64,000 bases of DNA from Conexibacter sp. SYSU D00693 (GCF_017084525.1 NZ_CP070950.1:868001-932000); one strand, 5' to 3'; positions 51,180-64,000 are shown, counted from the stretch's first letter. Notes: generated by a model not told the origin, from the sequence alone. Made by a program: numbers and translations.

Positions 51180-52058
51180 CTAGCGGTCCTCCCCCGGGGT
51201 CTGCGCCCCGAGCCCACGCACGAAGAGGAACGCGATGGCCAGGACGACCAGGAAGATCAGGACGCTCACCGCCGATCCCAGGCCGAGGTTGAGCCGGGAG
51301 ATGAGCTGGTTGTAGCCGACGATCGAGATCGACTCCGTGTTCTCCGCACCGCGGGTCATCACGAAGATCGAGTCGAAGACCCGGAAGGCGTCGAGCATGC
51401 GGAAGAGCAGCGCGACGAGGATCGCCGGCTTCATCAGCGGCAGGGTGATCCGCCAGAAGCGCTGCCACGCGGTGGCGCCGTCGACCTTCGCCGCCTCGTA
51501 GAGGCCCTCGTCGATCGTCGTGAGGCCGGCGAGGAGCAGGAGCGCCATGAACGGCGTGGTCTTCCAGACCTCGGCGAAGATGACGACCGCCATCGCGCTC
51601 CACTTCTCGCCGAACCACGCCTTGTCGTCGGCGACGAACGGCAGCCCGTTGACGAAGCCACTGGCCGGGTCGAACGCGTAGTACCAGGCGAACGCCGCGA
51701 CGACCGTGACGATGCCGTAGGGCACGAGCACCGCGGTGCGCACGAGCCCGCGGCCGAAGATCGCGCGGTGCATGACCATCGCGAGCGCCATCCCGAGCAC
51801 GAGCTCGACGGCCACCGACACGAGCGCGATGAACGCCGTGTTGAACAGCGAGCTCCACCACAGCTCGGAGGTCAGGACGGTGACGTAGTTGTCCAGGCCG
51901 GCGAACCCGCCCTCGCCGGGGAAGCGCAGGTCCACGTCGCGCAGGGAGAGGACGATCGCGTAGCCGATGGGGTACGCGGTCACCAGCAGCATGGCGACGA
52001 CCGCCGGCGCGCACAGCATCCAGCCCAGCTTGCGCTCGGCCCGGGTGCGATCGCTCAT
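51180..52058 (-). CDS. Sugar ABC transporter permease (MalF/UgpA type)
   Basis: The 292-residue protein has six membrane helices. The coupling loop reads LYEAAKVDGATAWQRFWRITLPLMKP (about residues 195-220). It pairs with the 50334-51176 permease to form the heterodimeric channel. Its ATG shares one base with the stop of the binding-protein gene (TGATG). The substrate class follows from the adjoining GH13 enzyme: probably alpha-glucosides or trehalose-like sugars. Confidence 0.94.
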   Translation of the reverse strand: MSDRTRAERKLGWMLCAPAVVAMLLVTAYPIGYAIVLSLRDVDLRFPGEGGFAGLDNYVTVLTSELWWSSLFNTAFIALVSVAVELVLGMALAMVMHRAIFGRGLVRTAVLVPYGIVTVVAAFAWYYAFDPASGFVNGLPFVADDKAWFGEKWSAMAVVIFAEVWKTTPFMALLLLAGLTTIDEGLYEAAKVDGATAWQRFWRITLPLMKPAILVALLFRMLDAFRVFDSIFVMTRGAENTESISIVGYNQLISRLNLGLGSAVSVLIFLVVLAIAFLFVRGLGAQTPGEDR

Positions 52059-53320
52059 CAGAGCAGCCCCTCGCGCTTGACGGCCTGCTCGACCTTGTCC
52101 TTCAGGCGGTCGTAGGCGGCCTTGGGGTCACGCGGGTCGATGTCCGAGACCGGGTGCAGCGCCCGCTGGACGGCCAGGGACAGGTCCTGGTAGGCCGGGG
52201 ACTCCGACGGCCGGGGCGACGCGTCGGCGATGGAGTCGCGGATCACGTCGGCGAAGCCGGGATAGGCCTTGCGGATCGCCGGCTCGTCGAAGAGGTCCTC
52301 GCGCACGGGCGGCAGGCCCTCGAGCTCGGTGACCTCGAGCTGGTTGCGCTTGGAGACGAGGCACTCGACGGCGTCCCACGCCAGGTCCGAGTGCTTCGAG
52401 AACTTCGAGACCCCGATGTTGAAGCCGCCCAGCGGCGGGGCGCTCGGGCGGTCGGCGTCGACGGCCGGGTACTTCGCCGCCCCCATCTCCTTGAAGACGT
52501 CCGGCGCGTTGGCCTTCGCCGACGGGAAGACGAAGGGGTAGTTGATCATGAAGGCCGAGCTACCCGACTCGAAGCCCATGCGGGCCGAGTCCTCGTTGGA
52601 GGTGCCGATGTCGGGGGCGGCCGCCGAGCTGCGGCCCAGGCGCCCCATGAGGGCCAGGGCGCGCTCGGTGGCGCGGGGCTCGAGGCCGACCTGCTCGGGC
52701 CCGGTGAGGATGGCGGTCCCGGCCGAGGCGATCATCGCGTTGGCCCAGACGACCAGGCCCTCGTAGCGCTTGGCCTGGACCTGGACCTTGCCCTTGGCCC
52801 CGAGGCGCTCGGCCTCGTCGAGCATCTCGTCCCAGGTGCGCGGCGGCTCCTTGACCAGGTCCTTGCGGTACCAGAGCAGCTGGGTGTTGGACCAGATCGG
52901 CGCCGCGTAGAGGCGGTCCTCGAACTGCGCGCTGCGCAGGATGGACCGGAAGACGTTGCGCGTCAGCGCCTCGCGGCGCTCGCGCGGCACCTCCTGCACC
53001 CAGCCGGCGTTGGCGAACTCGCCGGTCCAGACGACGTCCATGCCGACGAGGTCGATCGAGGAGTCCTCGGCGCCCAGGCGGCGCACGAGCTGCTCGCGCT
53101 GCGCGTCGGCCTGCGTGGGCAGCAGCTCGATGCTGATCCGGTAGCGCCCGTCCGAGGCGTCGCTGCAGCGCTTGGCGATCTTCTCGAGCGAGCCGCCGGG
53201 CTGCGTCGCGATGAACCAGGTCAGCTTCTGCTGACCGGAGGAGGAGCTGTCGTCGCCGCACGCGGCGGCGCCGAGGGCGAGCGCCGATGCCGTGAGCGCC
53301 GCTGCGATGACCCGTCGCAT
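52058..53320 (-). CDS. Extracellular solute-binding lipoprotein of a sugar ABC transporter
   Basis: The signal peptide is followed by a Cys at residue 21 (LGAAACGDDSSSS), which would be lipid-modified and then processed by LspA. The body (420 residues) is a type I/family 1 binding protein: KLTWFIATQPGG, VVWTGEFANAGWVQEV and LYAAPIWSNTQLLWYRKDLV near residue 130, with many Trp and Tyr for sugar stacking. It is the first transporter gene. AGGAGGG 8 bases before its ATG is a strong ribosome-binding site, fitting the higher demand for binding protein. Confidence 0.93.
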   Translation of the reverse strand: MRRVIAAALTASALALGAAACGDDSSSSGQQKLTWFIATQPGGSLEKIAKRCSDASDGRYRISIELLPTQADAQREQLVRRLGAEDSSIDLVGMDVVWTGEFANAGWVQEVPRERREALTRNVFRSILRSAQFEDRLYAAPIWSNTQLLWYRKDLVKEPPRTWDEMLDEAERLGAKGKVQVQAKRYEGLVVWANAMIASAGTAILTGPEQVGLEPRATERALALMGRLGRSSAAAPDIGTSNEDSARMGFESGSSAFMINYPFVFPSAKANAPDVFKEMGAAKYPAVDADRPSAPPLGGFNIGVSKFSKHSDLAWDAVECLVSKRNQLEVTELEGLPPVREDLFDEPAIRKAYPGFADVIRDSIADASPRPSESPAYQDLSLAVQRALHPVSDIDPRDPKAAYDRLKDKVEQAVKREGLL

Positions 53321-53361
53321 GGCACGGGCCCTCCTACCCCGCTGGTCAGGTCACCGAACCG

Positions 53362-54867
53362 TCAGATGCGAGATGCCACGAAGCCCTCGCCCGGAACGAG
53401 CGTGGTGGGCGCCGGTCCACCGGGCTCCGGTGCGTCGGTGTGGACCACGATCGCCCCGGCGCGCGGCGCCGGCTGGGCCTCGGCCGAGACGTTGACCGCG
53501 ACGACGTGCGCGCCGCGCGTGAAGGCGACCACGCCATCGGCCGCGTCGAGCAGCTCGAGGGGCCCGCGCAGGTCGCGCCGCGCGGCGATCAGCCGGCGGT
53601 AGAGGCCGAGCATGGACGTGGGGTCGCGGGCCTGGACGTCGACCGGCCCGTCGGGCGCCTCGGCGACCGCCAGCCACGGCTCGCCCGTCGTGAAGCCCGC
53701 GTGCGGCGCGCCGGCCTCCCAGGGGATCGGGTGGCGGTGCGGGTCGCGCCCCGCCCGGTCGTACCCGGCAGGCGTCTGACACCGGTCGGGGCGGCAGGTG
53801 TCAGACGCTCGTCGATCCGGTTGGGAGCTGCCGGGGCCGTCGGCGAGGCCGAGCTCGTCGCCCTGGAAGACGAAGACGTGGCCGGGGAGGCTGAGCAGCA
53901 GCAGCGCCGCGGCACGGACCTGCTCGCGACCGACGCGATCGGGCAGCCGCGGGAAGTCGTGGTTGCTGAGCACCCAGCTCATCCGCTCGCCGGGTGCGGC
54001 CGCGACGGCTTCGGCGATCGCGCGACGCACGCTCGCCGCCGTCCACGGCGCGTGCAGCAGCTCGAAGGCGAAGCACGTGTCGAGGTGCTCGAGGTAGGGC
54101 CCGAGGCGCCGCGACGGCAGGTAGACCTCGCCCACCAGGAACGCGTCGTCGCCGGCGGCGGCACGCAGCTGCGCCAGCGCGGTGGCGATGTCCGGCGCGT
54201 TGCGCGAGTGGCGGTGCTCGAGCGCGCGGACGTCGGCAAAGCCCTCGGGCAGCGGCGGCGGGCCATGCGCCGGCGGGTCGTCCCGGCGCTGGGGGTCCTT
54301 GAGCAGGCGGTCCAGCGCGTCGAGGCGGAAGCCGTCGACGCCCCGCGCCCGCCAGGTGGCGATCGCCGCGCCGACCGCCGGGGCCACGTCCGGATGGCGC
54401 CAGTCGAGGTCGGGCTGCTCGGCGTAGAAGGAGTGCAGGTACCAGCCGCGCCCGCGGCCGTGGGGGTCCGGCGACCACGCGGGCCCGCCGAAGGTCGAGC
54501 GCCAGTTGTTCGCCGGCCCGTCGACGCCCGACCAGACGTAGCGCTCGGGGTGCTCGCGGAACCACGGGTGCTCGATCGAGGTGTGGCACGGGACCAGGTC
54601 GAGCAGGACCCGCAGCCCGTGGGCGTGTGCGTCGTCGATGAGGCGCTGGGCGTCCTGCACCGTGCCGAAGCGCGGGTCGACGCCCTCGAAGTCGGCGACG
54701 TCGTAGCCGCCGTCGGCCATCGGCGACGGGAAGATCGGCGACAGCCACAGCGCGTCGCAGCCCAGCGACGCGATGTGGCCCAGGCGGCGGCGGATGCCCT
54801 CCAGGTCCCCCTCGCCGTCGCCGTCGGCGTCGGCGAACGAGCGGGGGTAGACCTGGAAGACGACCAG
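53362..54867 (-). CDS. GH13 alpha-glucosidase/alpha-amylase family enzyme with palindrome insertion
   Basis: The enzyme hydrolyses or transfers alpha-glucosides. Catalytic residues are visible: nucleophile Asp183 in GVDGFRLDALDRLL, acid/base Glu247 in FLVGEVYLP, and Asp304 in LSNHDFPRL. The QVYPRSFADADGDGEGDLEGI opening is typical of oligo-1,6-glucosidase/trehalose-type members. Residues 354-366 (ASDTCRPDRCQTP) are encoded by an inverted repeat inserted in the loop after ELGLADGPG. The frame has no ATG/GTG/TTG near the conserved start; CTG at 54867, 4 bases after the serA stop, is the best candidate (501 residues). It lies 41 bases before the transporter genes. Confidence 0.88.
   Translation of the reverse strand: MVVFQVYPRSFADADGDGEGDLEGIRRRLGHIASLGCDALWLSPIFPSPMADGGYDVADFEGVDPRFGTVQDAQRLIDDAHAHGLRVLLDLVPCHTSIEHPWFREHPERYVWSGVDGPANNWRSTFGGPAWSPDPHGRGRGWYLHSFYAEQPDLDWRHPDVAPAVGAAIATWRARGVDGFRLDALDRLLKDPQRRDDPPAHGPPPLPEGFADVRALEHRHSRNAPDIATALAQLRAAAGDDAFLVGEVYLPSRRLGPYLEHLDTCFAFELLHAPWTAASVRRAIAEAVAAAPGERMSWVLSNHDFPRLPDRVGREQVRAAALLLLSLPGHVFVFQGDELGLADGPGSSQPDRRASDTCRPDRCQTPAGYDRAGRDPHRHPIPWEAGAPHAGFTTGEPWLAVAEAPDGPVDVQARDPTSMLGLYRRLIAARRDLRGPLELLDAADGVVAFTRGAHVVAVNVSAEAQPAPRAGAIVVHTDAPEPGGPAPTTLVPGEGFVASRI
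53772..53808. repeat. Inverted pair of GTCTGACACC elements inside the GH13 gene
   Basis: GCGTCTGACACC (53772-53783) and GGTGTCAGACGC (53797-53808) are perfect 12-base inverted copies separated by 13 bases. The whole unit is translated in frame. The core matches, with paired substitutions, the GGTGCCAGGCACC palindromes elsewhere in the window, as expected for a REP-like family whose stem is conserved. Confidence 0.7.
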
Positions 54868-54871
54868 CGGA

Positions 54872-58774
<3,903 letters not shown>

Positions 58775-58775
58775 T

Positions 58776-59621
58776 CTACGCGTCGGCCGCCGCGCACAGC
58801 GCGCGCCCCGGCAGCGCCACCGAGCCGTCGGACTGCACCCAGGCCGACCAGCGCTCGTCGAGCGCGTCGCGCAGTCGGGTGTGGTCGGCGGGTGAGAGCG
58901 TCGGCACGATCCGTCGCGCGGTCGGGGAGAGGTCGCGCTGCTGCTCCCAGACCTCGTCCAGCGACGCGGCGCGGTACACGACGTCGACGGCCTCGACGCG
59001 GACGTCGACCAGGCCGGCGCTAGCGACGAGCTCGACCAGGCGCTCGCGGTCGGCCAGCGCGAACGGCCCGGGCGCGCTCGGGTCGCCCGGCTCGGCGAGA
59101 CCCAGCTCGGCGAGGACCGACCCCATGGCGAAGGTCGGGTTGTGGCGCGGCTCGTCCCACACGGCGAGCGCCACGCGGCCGCCGGGGCGCAGGACGCGGC
59201 GCGTCTCGCGCAGCGCTGCCTCGGGGTCGACGCACAGCATGTAGCCGAAGCGGCAGAGGACGCCGTCGACGCTCGCGGCCTCCTGGTCGATCCACTCGAG
59301 CTCCATCGCCTTGAACTCGGCGTTGGTGATCCCGAGCTGGGCCCCGTGGGCCTTGGCCGCCTCGACCATCGCCTCCGCGCCGTCGGTGCTGATGAGACGG
59401 CCGTCCGGACCCACGCGCTGGGCGGCCAGGAAGCCGGTGTCCCCCAGGCCGGCGGCCAGCTCGAGCACGGTCTGCCCGGGCTGCGGGTCGATCGCGTCGA
59501 CCAGCCATCGGGAGACCGGCTCGAGGGCGGTCTGGAACTCCTCGCGGCGGGCGGACCAGCCGGCGGCCGCCTCCTCCCACCGCTCGCGCATCGCGGCGCG
59601 CTGCTCTGCCGGGTCGGTCAC
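58776..59621 (-). CDS. SAM-dependent methyltransferase (UbiE/class I type)
   Basis: The 281-residue protein has the class I SAM-binding motif [20 protein letters not shown] (about residues 52-71), an acidic ISTDGAEAM after beta 2, and [22 protein letters not shown] as post-motif, like UbiE-type and other small-molecule methyltransferases. The substrate is unknown. With menE, menB and menA 2-5 kb away, a role in menaquinone methylation is possible, but the usual MenG/UbiE signatures are weak. The GTG at 59621 is 15 bases after the beta-helix gene. Confidence 0.8.
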   Translation of the reverse strand: MTDPAEQRAAMRERWEEAAAGWSARREEFQTALEPVSRWLVDAIDPQPGQTVLELAAGLGDTGFLAAQRVGPDGRLISTDGAEAMVEAAKAHGAQLGITNAEFKAMELEWIDQEAASVDGVLCRFGYMLCVDPEAALRETRRVLRPGGRVALAVWDEPRHNPTFAMGSVLAELGLAEPGDPSAPGPFALADRERLVELVASAGLVDVRVEAVDVVYRAASLDEVWEQQRDLSPTARRIVPTLSPADHTRLRDALDERWSAWVQSDGSVALPGRALCAAADA

Positions 59622-59636
59622 CCGGCAGATCTTGGA

Positions 59637-61607
59637 CTACTTGATGCGGAAGTTCCGCACGACCGACCGGATGTTGCCCGACTCGTCGGTGCCGCGGACC
59701 GTCACCGTCCAGCTCCCCGCCGGGAGGTTCGTCGTCGACCGGGTCTTGAACGCCCAGGCGCCCTCCTTGACGGCGACCGGGAAGAACGTGGGGCGCGCGC
59801 AGGACTTCTTGGCGACCTTGCGGGACTTCGTCACGTAGCGGCAGTCGCTGCCCGCCCGCCGGCGGATGCTGAGCTGGACGCCGGCCACCTTGTTGGCGTC
59901 CGAGACCGTGCCCTTGAAGGTGATGGTCCGGCGCGTCCGCGTCGTGCGGGTCCTGCCGTTGACGCGCTTCCTGGTCGTGACGAAGCGCGTGAACGTCTGG
60001 TTCTTGCGCGGCGAGCTGACCTTGACCGACGGCGCCTTGAGGTCGACGACGGCGAGGCTGGTCACGGAGCTCGGGTTGCTCACGTTGTCCTGGGCGTCCA
60101 CGACGGTCACGCGCGCGTCGTACGGGCCGACCTTCGCGTAGGTGTGCGTGGTCGTCGGCGTGGTCGTCGACTGGGTCTCGCCGTCGCCGAACTCCCAGCG
60201 GAACTCCTTGAGCCCGCCGCCGGCGTTGACCTCCGGGTCCGAGGACTCGCTCGCGTCGAAGGTCACCGCCTGGCCCTGCTGGACGCGCAGCGAGCTGGCC
60301 TTGATGACGGCCGTCGGCTTCTTGTTGGTGAACTCGTCGGCGCCCAGGTCCGACGCGGGACCGATGACGCGGGGGTCGCCGTCGACGTCCTTGTCGACGT
60401 CGGTCGGGAGCGTGGGCCCGCCCTTGTCGATGACCGGCGCGTCCGGGCGCAGGCCCGGGAAGCGCCCGGAGCCGTCGGCGAAGAGCTGCGGGTCCGGGGT
60501 GTAGGTCGTGTCGCTGAGCGCCACGTTGCCGCCGTTGGTGGCGTTCGTGTCGCTGTTGGTGATCGTGACCTTCGACGAGGCCGGCGAGAGCGACAGCGCC
60601 TGGCCCGCCGTGGCCGCGACGCCCCCGTGGATGATCGAGCGGCTCGCCTCGACGTTGACGTCGGCGGGGCCGCCGCCCAGGAGCGGGCCGGCGCCGTCGG
60701 CCACGGCGATGATCGCCTTGTCGGCGCCCGCGATCGTGACGTAGCGCAGGGTGGCCAGGATGTCCCCGGCGTCCGAGCCCGAGAGCGGCAGGCCCGACGG
60801 GGTGTACGCCCGCAGGCCGGCGCCGTTCTGCCCCGCCGCGATCGACGTGGAGTCGACCTGGAGCTGCTTCGTCGCGGTCGAGCCGGTGAGCGAGAGGACG
60901 TCGATGCCGTCGGCCTCGGGGCCGATGGCCAGCAGGGAGCTGCCCACGACGCGGTTGGGCGTGCCGGCCTCGATGCCCGGCAGCTGCAGCGCGTCGCCGG
61001 AGACCCCGCCGGAGACGATGCGCGTGCCCTGGACCACCAGGCTCGAGCTCTCGGCGCCCTTGATGGCGGGGGCGGTGCCGGCCGTGGCGCGCCGGGGCCG
61101 GTTGAGGATCGTGGAGTCCTTGATGGTCGTCGTGCCCGACGACGCGGTGATGTCCAGGGTCGGGACGTCGGCGCCGTCCTGGGACTCGTTGACGAGGGTG
61201 ACGCGGTCCAGCGTGGCGTTGGGCCCACTGATCGCCATGGCGCGCGCGCCCTGGTCGGGGGTGGCCACCGTCAGGCGGATGATCGCGACGTTCGGCGCCG
61301 AGATGCTCAGCATCGTGGAGCCCGTGCCGTTGGCGGTGCGCAGCACCGTGTTCTCCGGAGCGCCGACGACGACGAGCCGCTTGTCGATGGTGAGCGGCGG
61401 CTCCTGGAGGACGCCGGCCTTGATGGCGATGGTGTCGCCGTCCTTGGCCGCGGAGACGGCGGCGGCCAGGGTGCCGCACTCCGTGCCGGAGCAGGCGGGG
61501 TCCGTCCGCGTGGGATCGACCTGGAAGACCGTCTCGGCCTGGGCGCCGGCGGGGAGCGCGAGCAGGACGCCGAGGGCGGCGGGGAGCGTGTGGGACCGTC
61601 GGGACAT
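59637..61607 (-). CDS. Secreted parallel beta-helix protein with PKD domain
   Basis: The 656-residue protein has a signal peptide (residues 1-24, ending GAQA). Residues about 25-390 consist of short repeated strands (TIAIKAGVLQEPPLTIDKRLVVVGA, NVAIIRLTVATPDQGARAM and others), typical of right-handed parallel beta-helix proteins such as pectate-lyase-like surface proteins, without a clear catalytic triad. A PKD domain follows (about 430-520, FDASESSDPE, WEFGDGETQSTTTPT, HTYAKVGPYDARVTVVD), then a C-terminal Ig-like domain rich in Arg. A polysaccharide or surface-binding role is likely. Confidence 0.82.
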   Translation of the reverse strand: MSRRSHTLPAALGVLLALPAGAQAETVFQVDPTRTDPACSGTECGTLAAAVSAAKDGDTIAIKAGVLQEPPLTIDKRLVVVGAPENTVLRTANGTGSTMLSISAPNVAIIRLTVATPDQGARAMAISGPNATLDRVTLVNESQDGADVPTLDITASSGTTTIKDSTILNRPRRATAGTAPAIKGAESSSLVVQGTRIVSGGVSGDALQLPGIEAGTPNRVVGSSLLAIGPEADGIDVLSLTGSTATKQLQVDSTSIAAGQNGAGLRAYTPSGLPLSGSDAGDILATLRYVTIAGADKAIIAVADGAGPLLGGGPADVNVEASRSIIHGGVAATAGQALSLSPASSKVTITNSDTNATNGGNVALSDTTYTPDPQLFADGSGRFPGLRPDAPVIDKGGPTLPTDVDKDVDGDPRVIGPASDLGADEFTNKKPTAVIKASSLRVQQGQAVTFDASESSDPEVNAGGGLKEFRWEFGDGETQSTTTPTTTHTYAKVGPYDARVTVVDAQDNVSNPSSVTSLAVVDLKAPSVKVSSPRKNQTFTRFVTTRKRVNGRTRTTRTRRTITFKGTVSDANKVAGVQLSIRRRAGSDCRYVTKSRKVAKKSCARPTFFPVAVKEGAWAFKTRSTTNLPAGSWTVTVRGTDESGNIRSVVRNFRIK

Positions 61608-61677
61608 CGCGGTGAAGCATCCCTGATCGCCGCGCCGGAAGCGCCAGACGGTCCTCCTCGCGGGCCGGATGGCGCCC

Positions 61678-62928
61678 TCAGCGCACGCTGGGCAGCCCGG
61701 CGCGCTGGAGCTTGCCCGACCCCGTTCGCGGCAGCGCGGCGGCGAAGCGCACGTCCTTGGGCACCTTGAAGCGCGCCAGGTGCGCCGCGCAGTGGTCCTG
61801 GAGCTCGCGGGCGTCGGCGCGCCGGCCCTCGCGCAGGACGACGACGGCGACGACCGCCTCCCCCCACTCCGGGTCCTCGCGGCCGTGGACGCCGGCCTCC
61901 TCCACGGCGGGATGGCGCTCGAGGACGCCCTCGACCTCGGCGGGCGCGACGTTCTCGCCGCCCGTGACGATCGTGTCCGCCTTGCGGCCGATGAGCTCCA
62001 GCCGCCCGTCCGCGGTCAGGCGGCCGAGGTCGCCCGTGTGCAGGACGGGCCCGCTCCCCGGCGCCACCGTGAGGCCCCGGACCGTGATCTCGCCGTCGGC
62101 CTCGAGGCCCACGCGGGTGCAGAACAGCGGGACGCCGAACGTGGTGACCTGGGAGGCGGCCTCGGTCAGCCCGTAGGTCGGGGCGACCCGGATGCCCGCG
62201 GCGGTCGCGCGCTCGAGGAGGTGCCCGGCGATCGGTGCCCCGCCGAGCAGCGCGTGGCGCAGCGCGGGCGGGCGGTCCAGGCCGCCGTCGAGCAGGCGGG
62301 CGAGGGTGGTGGGCACCACGCTGACCAGCGAGGCCCGGCCCGCCTGCAGCTCGTGGGCGACGCGCTCGGTGTCCCAGCGCTCGAGGATCGTGGCGGCCGT
62401 GCCGTAGATCGCGCTGCGCACCAGGACGCTCAGGCCGCCCACGTGGGACGGCGGCAGGGCGCTGAGCCAGCGGTCGCCGGGCGCGACCCCGAGCAGCGCG
62501 GCGGAGCCCAGCGCGCTGAACAGGAGGTTGCGGAAGGTGAGCTCCACGGGCTTGGGGCGCCCGGTGGAGCCGGAGGTCTGCAGCGCGACGGCGACCGCGT
62601 CGAGGTCGTGCCGCGCGCCGGGCGGTACGGCCCGCGCGGGGTCGAGGAGGTCGACGGCGTCGACGACGACGTCGGCCGGCGGGCGCTCGTGGGGCTGCAG
62701 GCGCAGGTCGTGGGGCACCGCGATCGCGCCCCGCAGCCAGGTCGCATGGAGGGCGACGGCGAAGTCCGTGCCGGGCGGCAGGGCGATCCCGACGCGGTCG
62801 CCCGGTCCCGCGCCCTGGAGGTCGGCACGCCGGGCGCGGTCGAGCAGGGCGCCGGCGTCGAGCGCGTTGACGGCGGGCCCGTGGGGCCGCGTGCGCGCCG
62901 CGCGCTCGAGCCAGGACTCCACCTGCAC
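61678..62928 (-). CDS. menE: o-succinylbenzoate-CoA ligase (AMP-binding)
   Basis: MenE activates o-succinylbenzoate with CoA in menaquinone synthesis. The adenylate-forming signature [13 protein letters not shown] is at 118-130, followed by [21 protein letters not shown] and [20 protein letters not shown], ending in the catalytic Lys region RTGSGKLQR. At 416 residues it is a compact form, short at the N-terminus. The GTG at 62928 is 7 bases after TACGTT, which fixes the start. It is divergent from menB. Another acyl-CoA ligase specificity is possible, but the men context is strong. Confidence 0.88.
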   Translation of the reverse strand: MQVESWLERAARTRPHGPAVNALDAGALLDRARRADLQGAGPGDRVGIALPPGTDFAVALHATWLRGAIAVPHDLRLQPHERPPADVVVDAVDLLDPARAVPPGARHDLDAVAVALQTSGSTGRPKPVELTFRNLLFSALGSAALLGVAPGDRWLSALPPSHVGGLSVLVRSAIYGTAATILERWDTERVAHELQAGRASLVSVVPTTLARLLDGGLDRPPALRHALLGGAPIAGHLLERATAAGIRVAPTYGLTEAASQVTTFGVPLFCTRVGLEADGEITVRGLTVAPGSGPVLHTGDLGRLTADGRLELIGRKADTIVTGGENVAPAEVEGVLERHPAVEEAGVHGREDPEWGEAVVAVVVLREGRRADARELQDHCAAHLARFKVPKDVRFAAALPRTGSGKLQRAGLPSVR

Positions 62929-62952
62929 GGGGCCCAACGTAGTGTGCGGCCC
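62929..62952. promoter_or_regulatory. Back-to-back leaderless promoters of menE and menB
   Basis: On the minus strand TACGTT (62941-62936) ends 7 bases before the menE GTG, and on the plus strand TAGTGT (62940-62945) ends 7 bases before the menB ATG. The two -10 boxes share two bases. The whole divergent control region is thus 24 bases. Both transcripts should begin at the start codon, and the two promoters cannot be used at the same moment. Confidence 0.6.
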
Positions 62953-63780
62953 ATGGAGCAGGTCGACTGGCAGCGCGAGGGCGACTTCACCGACATCCGC
63001 TACGAGCTCAGCGGTGACGGGATCGCGAAGATCACGATCGACCGGCCCGAGGTCCGCAACGCGTTTCGCCCGCAGACGATCGTCGAGATCAGCGAGGCGC
63101 TCGAACGCGCCCGCGAGGACACCGAGGTCGGCGTCGTCGTCCTGACCGGCGAGGGGCCGCACGCGTTCTGCTCGGGCGGCGACCAGCGGGTGCGCGGCGA
63201 CACGGGCTACGTGCCGGAGGGCGCGAAGGTCGGCCGCTTCCACGTCACCGACCTCCACGTGCAGATGCGCCGGCTGCCCAAGCCGGTCGTCGCCTCGGTC
63301 GCGGGCTTCGCGGTGGGCGGCGGGCACGTCCTGCACCTCGTGTGCGACCTCACGATCGCCGCCGACAACGCGATCTTCGGGCAGACCGGACCGAAGGTCG
63401 GCTCCTTCGACGGCGGCTTCGGCGCGACGATCCTGCGCGACCTCGTCGGCCCGAAGAAGGCCAAGGAGATCTGGTTCCTGTGCCGGCAGTACACGGCGGC
63501 GCAGGCGCTCGAGATGGGGCTGGTGAACACCGTGGTCGCGCTCGACGAGCTCGAGGCCGAGACCGTGCGGTGGTGTCGCGAGATGCTGCAGCTCTCCCCC
63601 TTCGCGCTGCGCCTGCTCAAGGCGAGCTTCAACGCCTCGGAGGACGGCTACGCCGGCATCCAGCAGCTCGCGCACGACGCCAACCTCCTCTTCTACGCCT
63701 CCGAGGAGGCCAAGGAGGGCCGGGAGGCCTACAAGGAGAAGCGCACGCCGGACTTCTCGAAGTTCCCGAAGCGCCCGTAG
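62953..63780 (+). CDS. menB: 1,4-dihydroxy-2-naphthoyl-CoA synthase
   Basis: MenB closes the second ring of the naphthoquinone from o-succinylbenzoyl-CoA. It is a crotonase-fold enzyme of 275 residues. The MenB-specific [17 protein letters not shown] (about 78-94) and [22 protein letters not shown] (about 145-166, with the catalytic Asp in SFDGG) are both present, which separates it from ordinary enoyl-CoA hydratases. The C-terminal [13 protein letters not shown] is typical of MenB. It starts 7 bases after TAGTGT and is followed by menA after 5 bases. Confidence 0.96.
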   Translation: MEQVDWQREGDFTDIRYELSGDGIAKITIDRPEVRNAFRPQTIVEISEALERAREDTEVGVVVLTGEGPHAFCSGGDQRVRGDTGYVPEGAKVGRFHVTDLHVQMRRLPKPVVASVAGFAVGGGHVLHLVCDLTIAADNAIFGQTGPKVGSFDGGFGATILRDLVGPKKAKEIWFLCRQYTAAQALEMGLVNTVVALDELEAETVRWCREMLQLSPFALRLLKASFNASEDGYAGIQQLAHDANLLFYASEEAKEGREAYKEKRTPDFSKFPKRP

Positions 63781-63785
63781 CTGCG

Positions 63786-64000
63786 ATGCCGCAGACCTCC
63801 CCCGTCCGCATCTGGGTCATGGCCGCGCGCCTGCGCACGCTGCCCGCGGCCGTCGCCCCCGTCCTCGTCGGCACCGCGCTGGCGATCTGGGACGACGAGT
63901 TCCGCGCCGGCGCGTTCGTCGCGGCGCTCCTCGGCGCGCTCTTCATCCAGGTCGGGACGAACCTCTCCAACGACTACTCCGACGCCCGGCGCGGCGCCGA
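63786..64000 (+). CDS. menA: 1,4-dihydroxy-2-naphthoate polyprenyltransferase, cut by window edge
   Basis: MenA attaches the isoprenoid tail in menaquinone synthesis and is an integral membrane UbiA-family protein. Only the first 71 codons are present. They include the first two helices (ARLRTLPAAVAPVLVGTALA and FVAALLGALFIQVGTNLSND) and the diphosphate/Mg-binding NLSNDYSDARRG motif. It lies 5 bases after menB in the same direction and is probably co-transcribed with it. Confidence 0.92.
   Translation, partial: MPQTSPVRIWVMAARLRTLPAAVAPVLVGTALAIWDDEFRAGAFVAALLGALFIQVGTNLSNDYSDARRGA

Overview
The window is GC-rich chromosomal DNA from an actinobacterium. Several things point to the deep-branching Thermoleophilia (Solirubrobacterales type): a frr-pyrH-tsf-rpsB block next to a sepF cluster, a short EF-Ts, a split HisG/HisZ enzyme, a citramalate route to isoleucine, and a 23S rRNA of about 2.98 kb. 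This placement is an inference from gene content. Coding density is high, with few mobile signatures, no CRISPR array and no tRNA gene. Genes in operons very often overlap by 4 bases (ATGA or GTGA) or by 1 base (TGATG).

Layout. 1-6.4 kb (minus): uppS (cut by the window edge), frr, pyrH, tsf, rpsB, an RluD-like pseudouridine synthase, lspA, a YggT protein, proC and sepF. 6.4-10 kb (minus): yggS, pgeF, a lipocalin-like protein and a CCA/poly(A) polymerase-type nucleotidyltransferase. 10-12.6 kb (plus): two exported repeat proteins, one a PQQ-type propeller and one with RTX-like repeats. 12.7-19.7 kb (minus): murA followed by the histidine genes hisZ-hisG-hisD-hisB-hisH-hisA-hisF. 19.7-24 kb: an HD-domain protein and an MFS transporter, a small Cys-rich protein, an isocitrate/isopropylmalate-type dehydrogenase and a DUF389 membrane protein. 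24.7-30.3 kb (minus): one complete rRNA operon (16S-23S-5S) with promoter, processing stems and terminator hairpins. 30.4-36.4 kb: tyrS, a class A penicillin-binding protein, 3-methyladenine DNA glycosylase, argH and a small membrane protein. 36.4-47.9 kb (minus): a branched-chain amino acid region with leuA (and its leader peptide), an M20 peptidase, an XRE-cupin regulator, leuC, leuD, a secreted trypsin-like protease, leuB, ilvE, cimA and a DegT aminotransferase. 48.2-54.9 kb: a ParB-like protein and a complete sugar ABC transporter next to a GH13 alpha-glucosidase. 54.9-59.6 kb (minus): serA, serC, ilvC and a methyltransferase. 59.6-64 kb: a secreted beta-helix protein and the menaquinone genes menE, menB and menA (cut by the window edge).

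How the genes work together. CimA makes citramalate, LeuCD and LeuB carry it to 2-oxobutyrate, and IlvC and IlvE complete isoleucine, valine and leucine. Expression control can be read directly in places. A Leu-rich leader peptide precedes leuA. A ZTP (pfl)-type riboswitch precedes serC-serA. A palindromic operator overlaps the promoter of the XRE-cupin gene upstream of leuCD. A recurring promoter form, TANNNT placed 6-9 bases before the start codon, implies leaderless mRNAs at many transcription units, including a back-to-back pair between menE and menB.

Oddities include pyrH without any ATG/GTG/TTG start, two genes that seem to need CTG starts, a MurA with Asp in place of the usual fosfomycin-target Cys, a truncated class-III aminotransferase next to the leuA promoter, and short GTGYCRGRCAC-type palindromes, one of them translated inside the GH13 gene.
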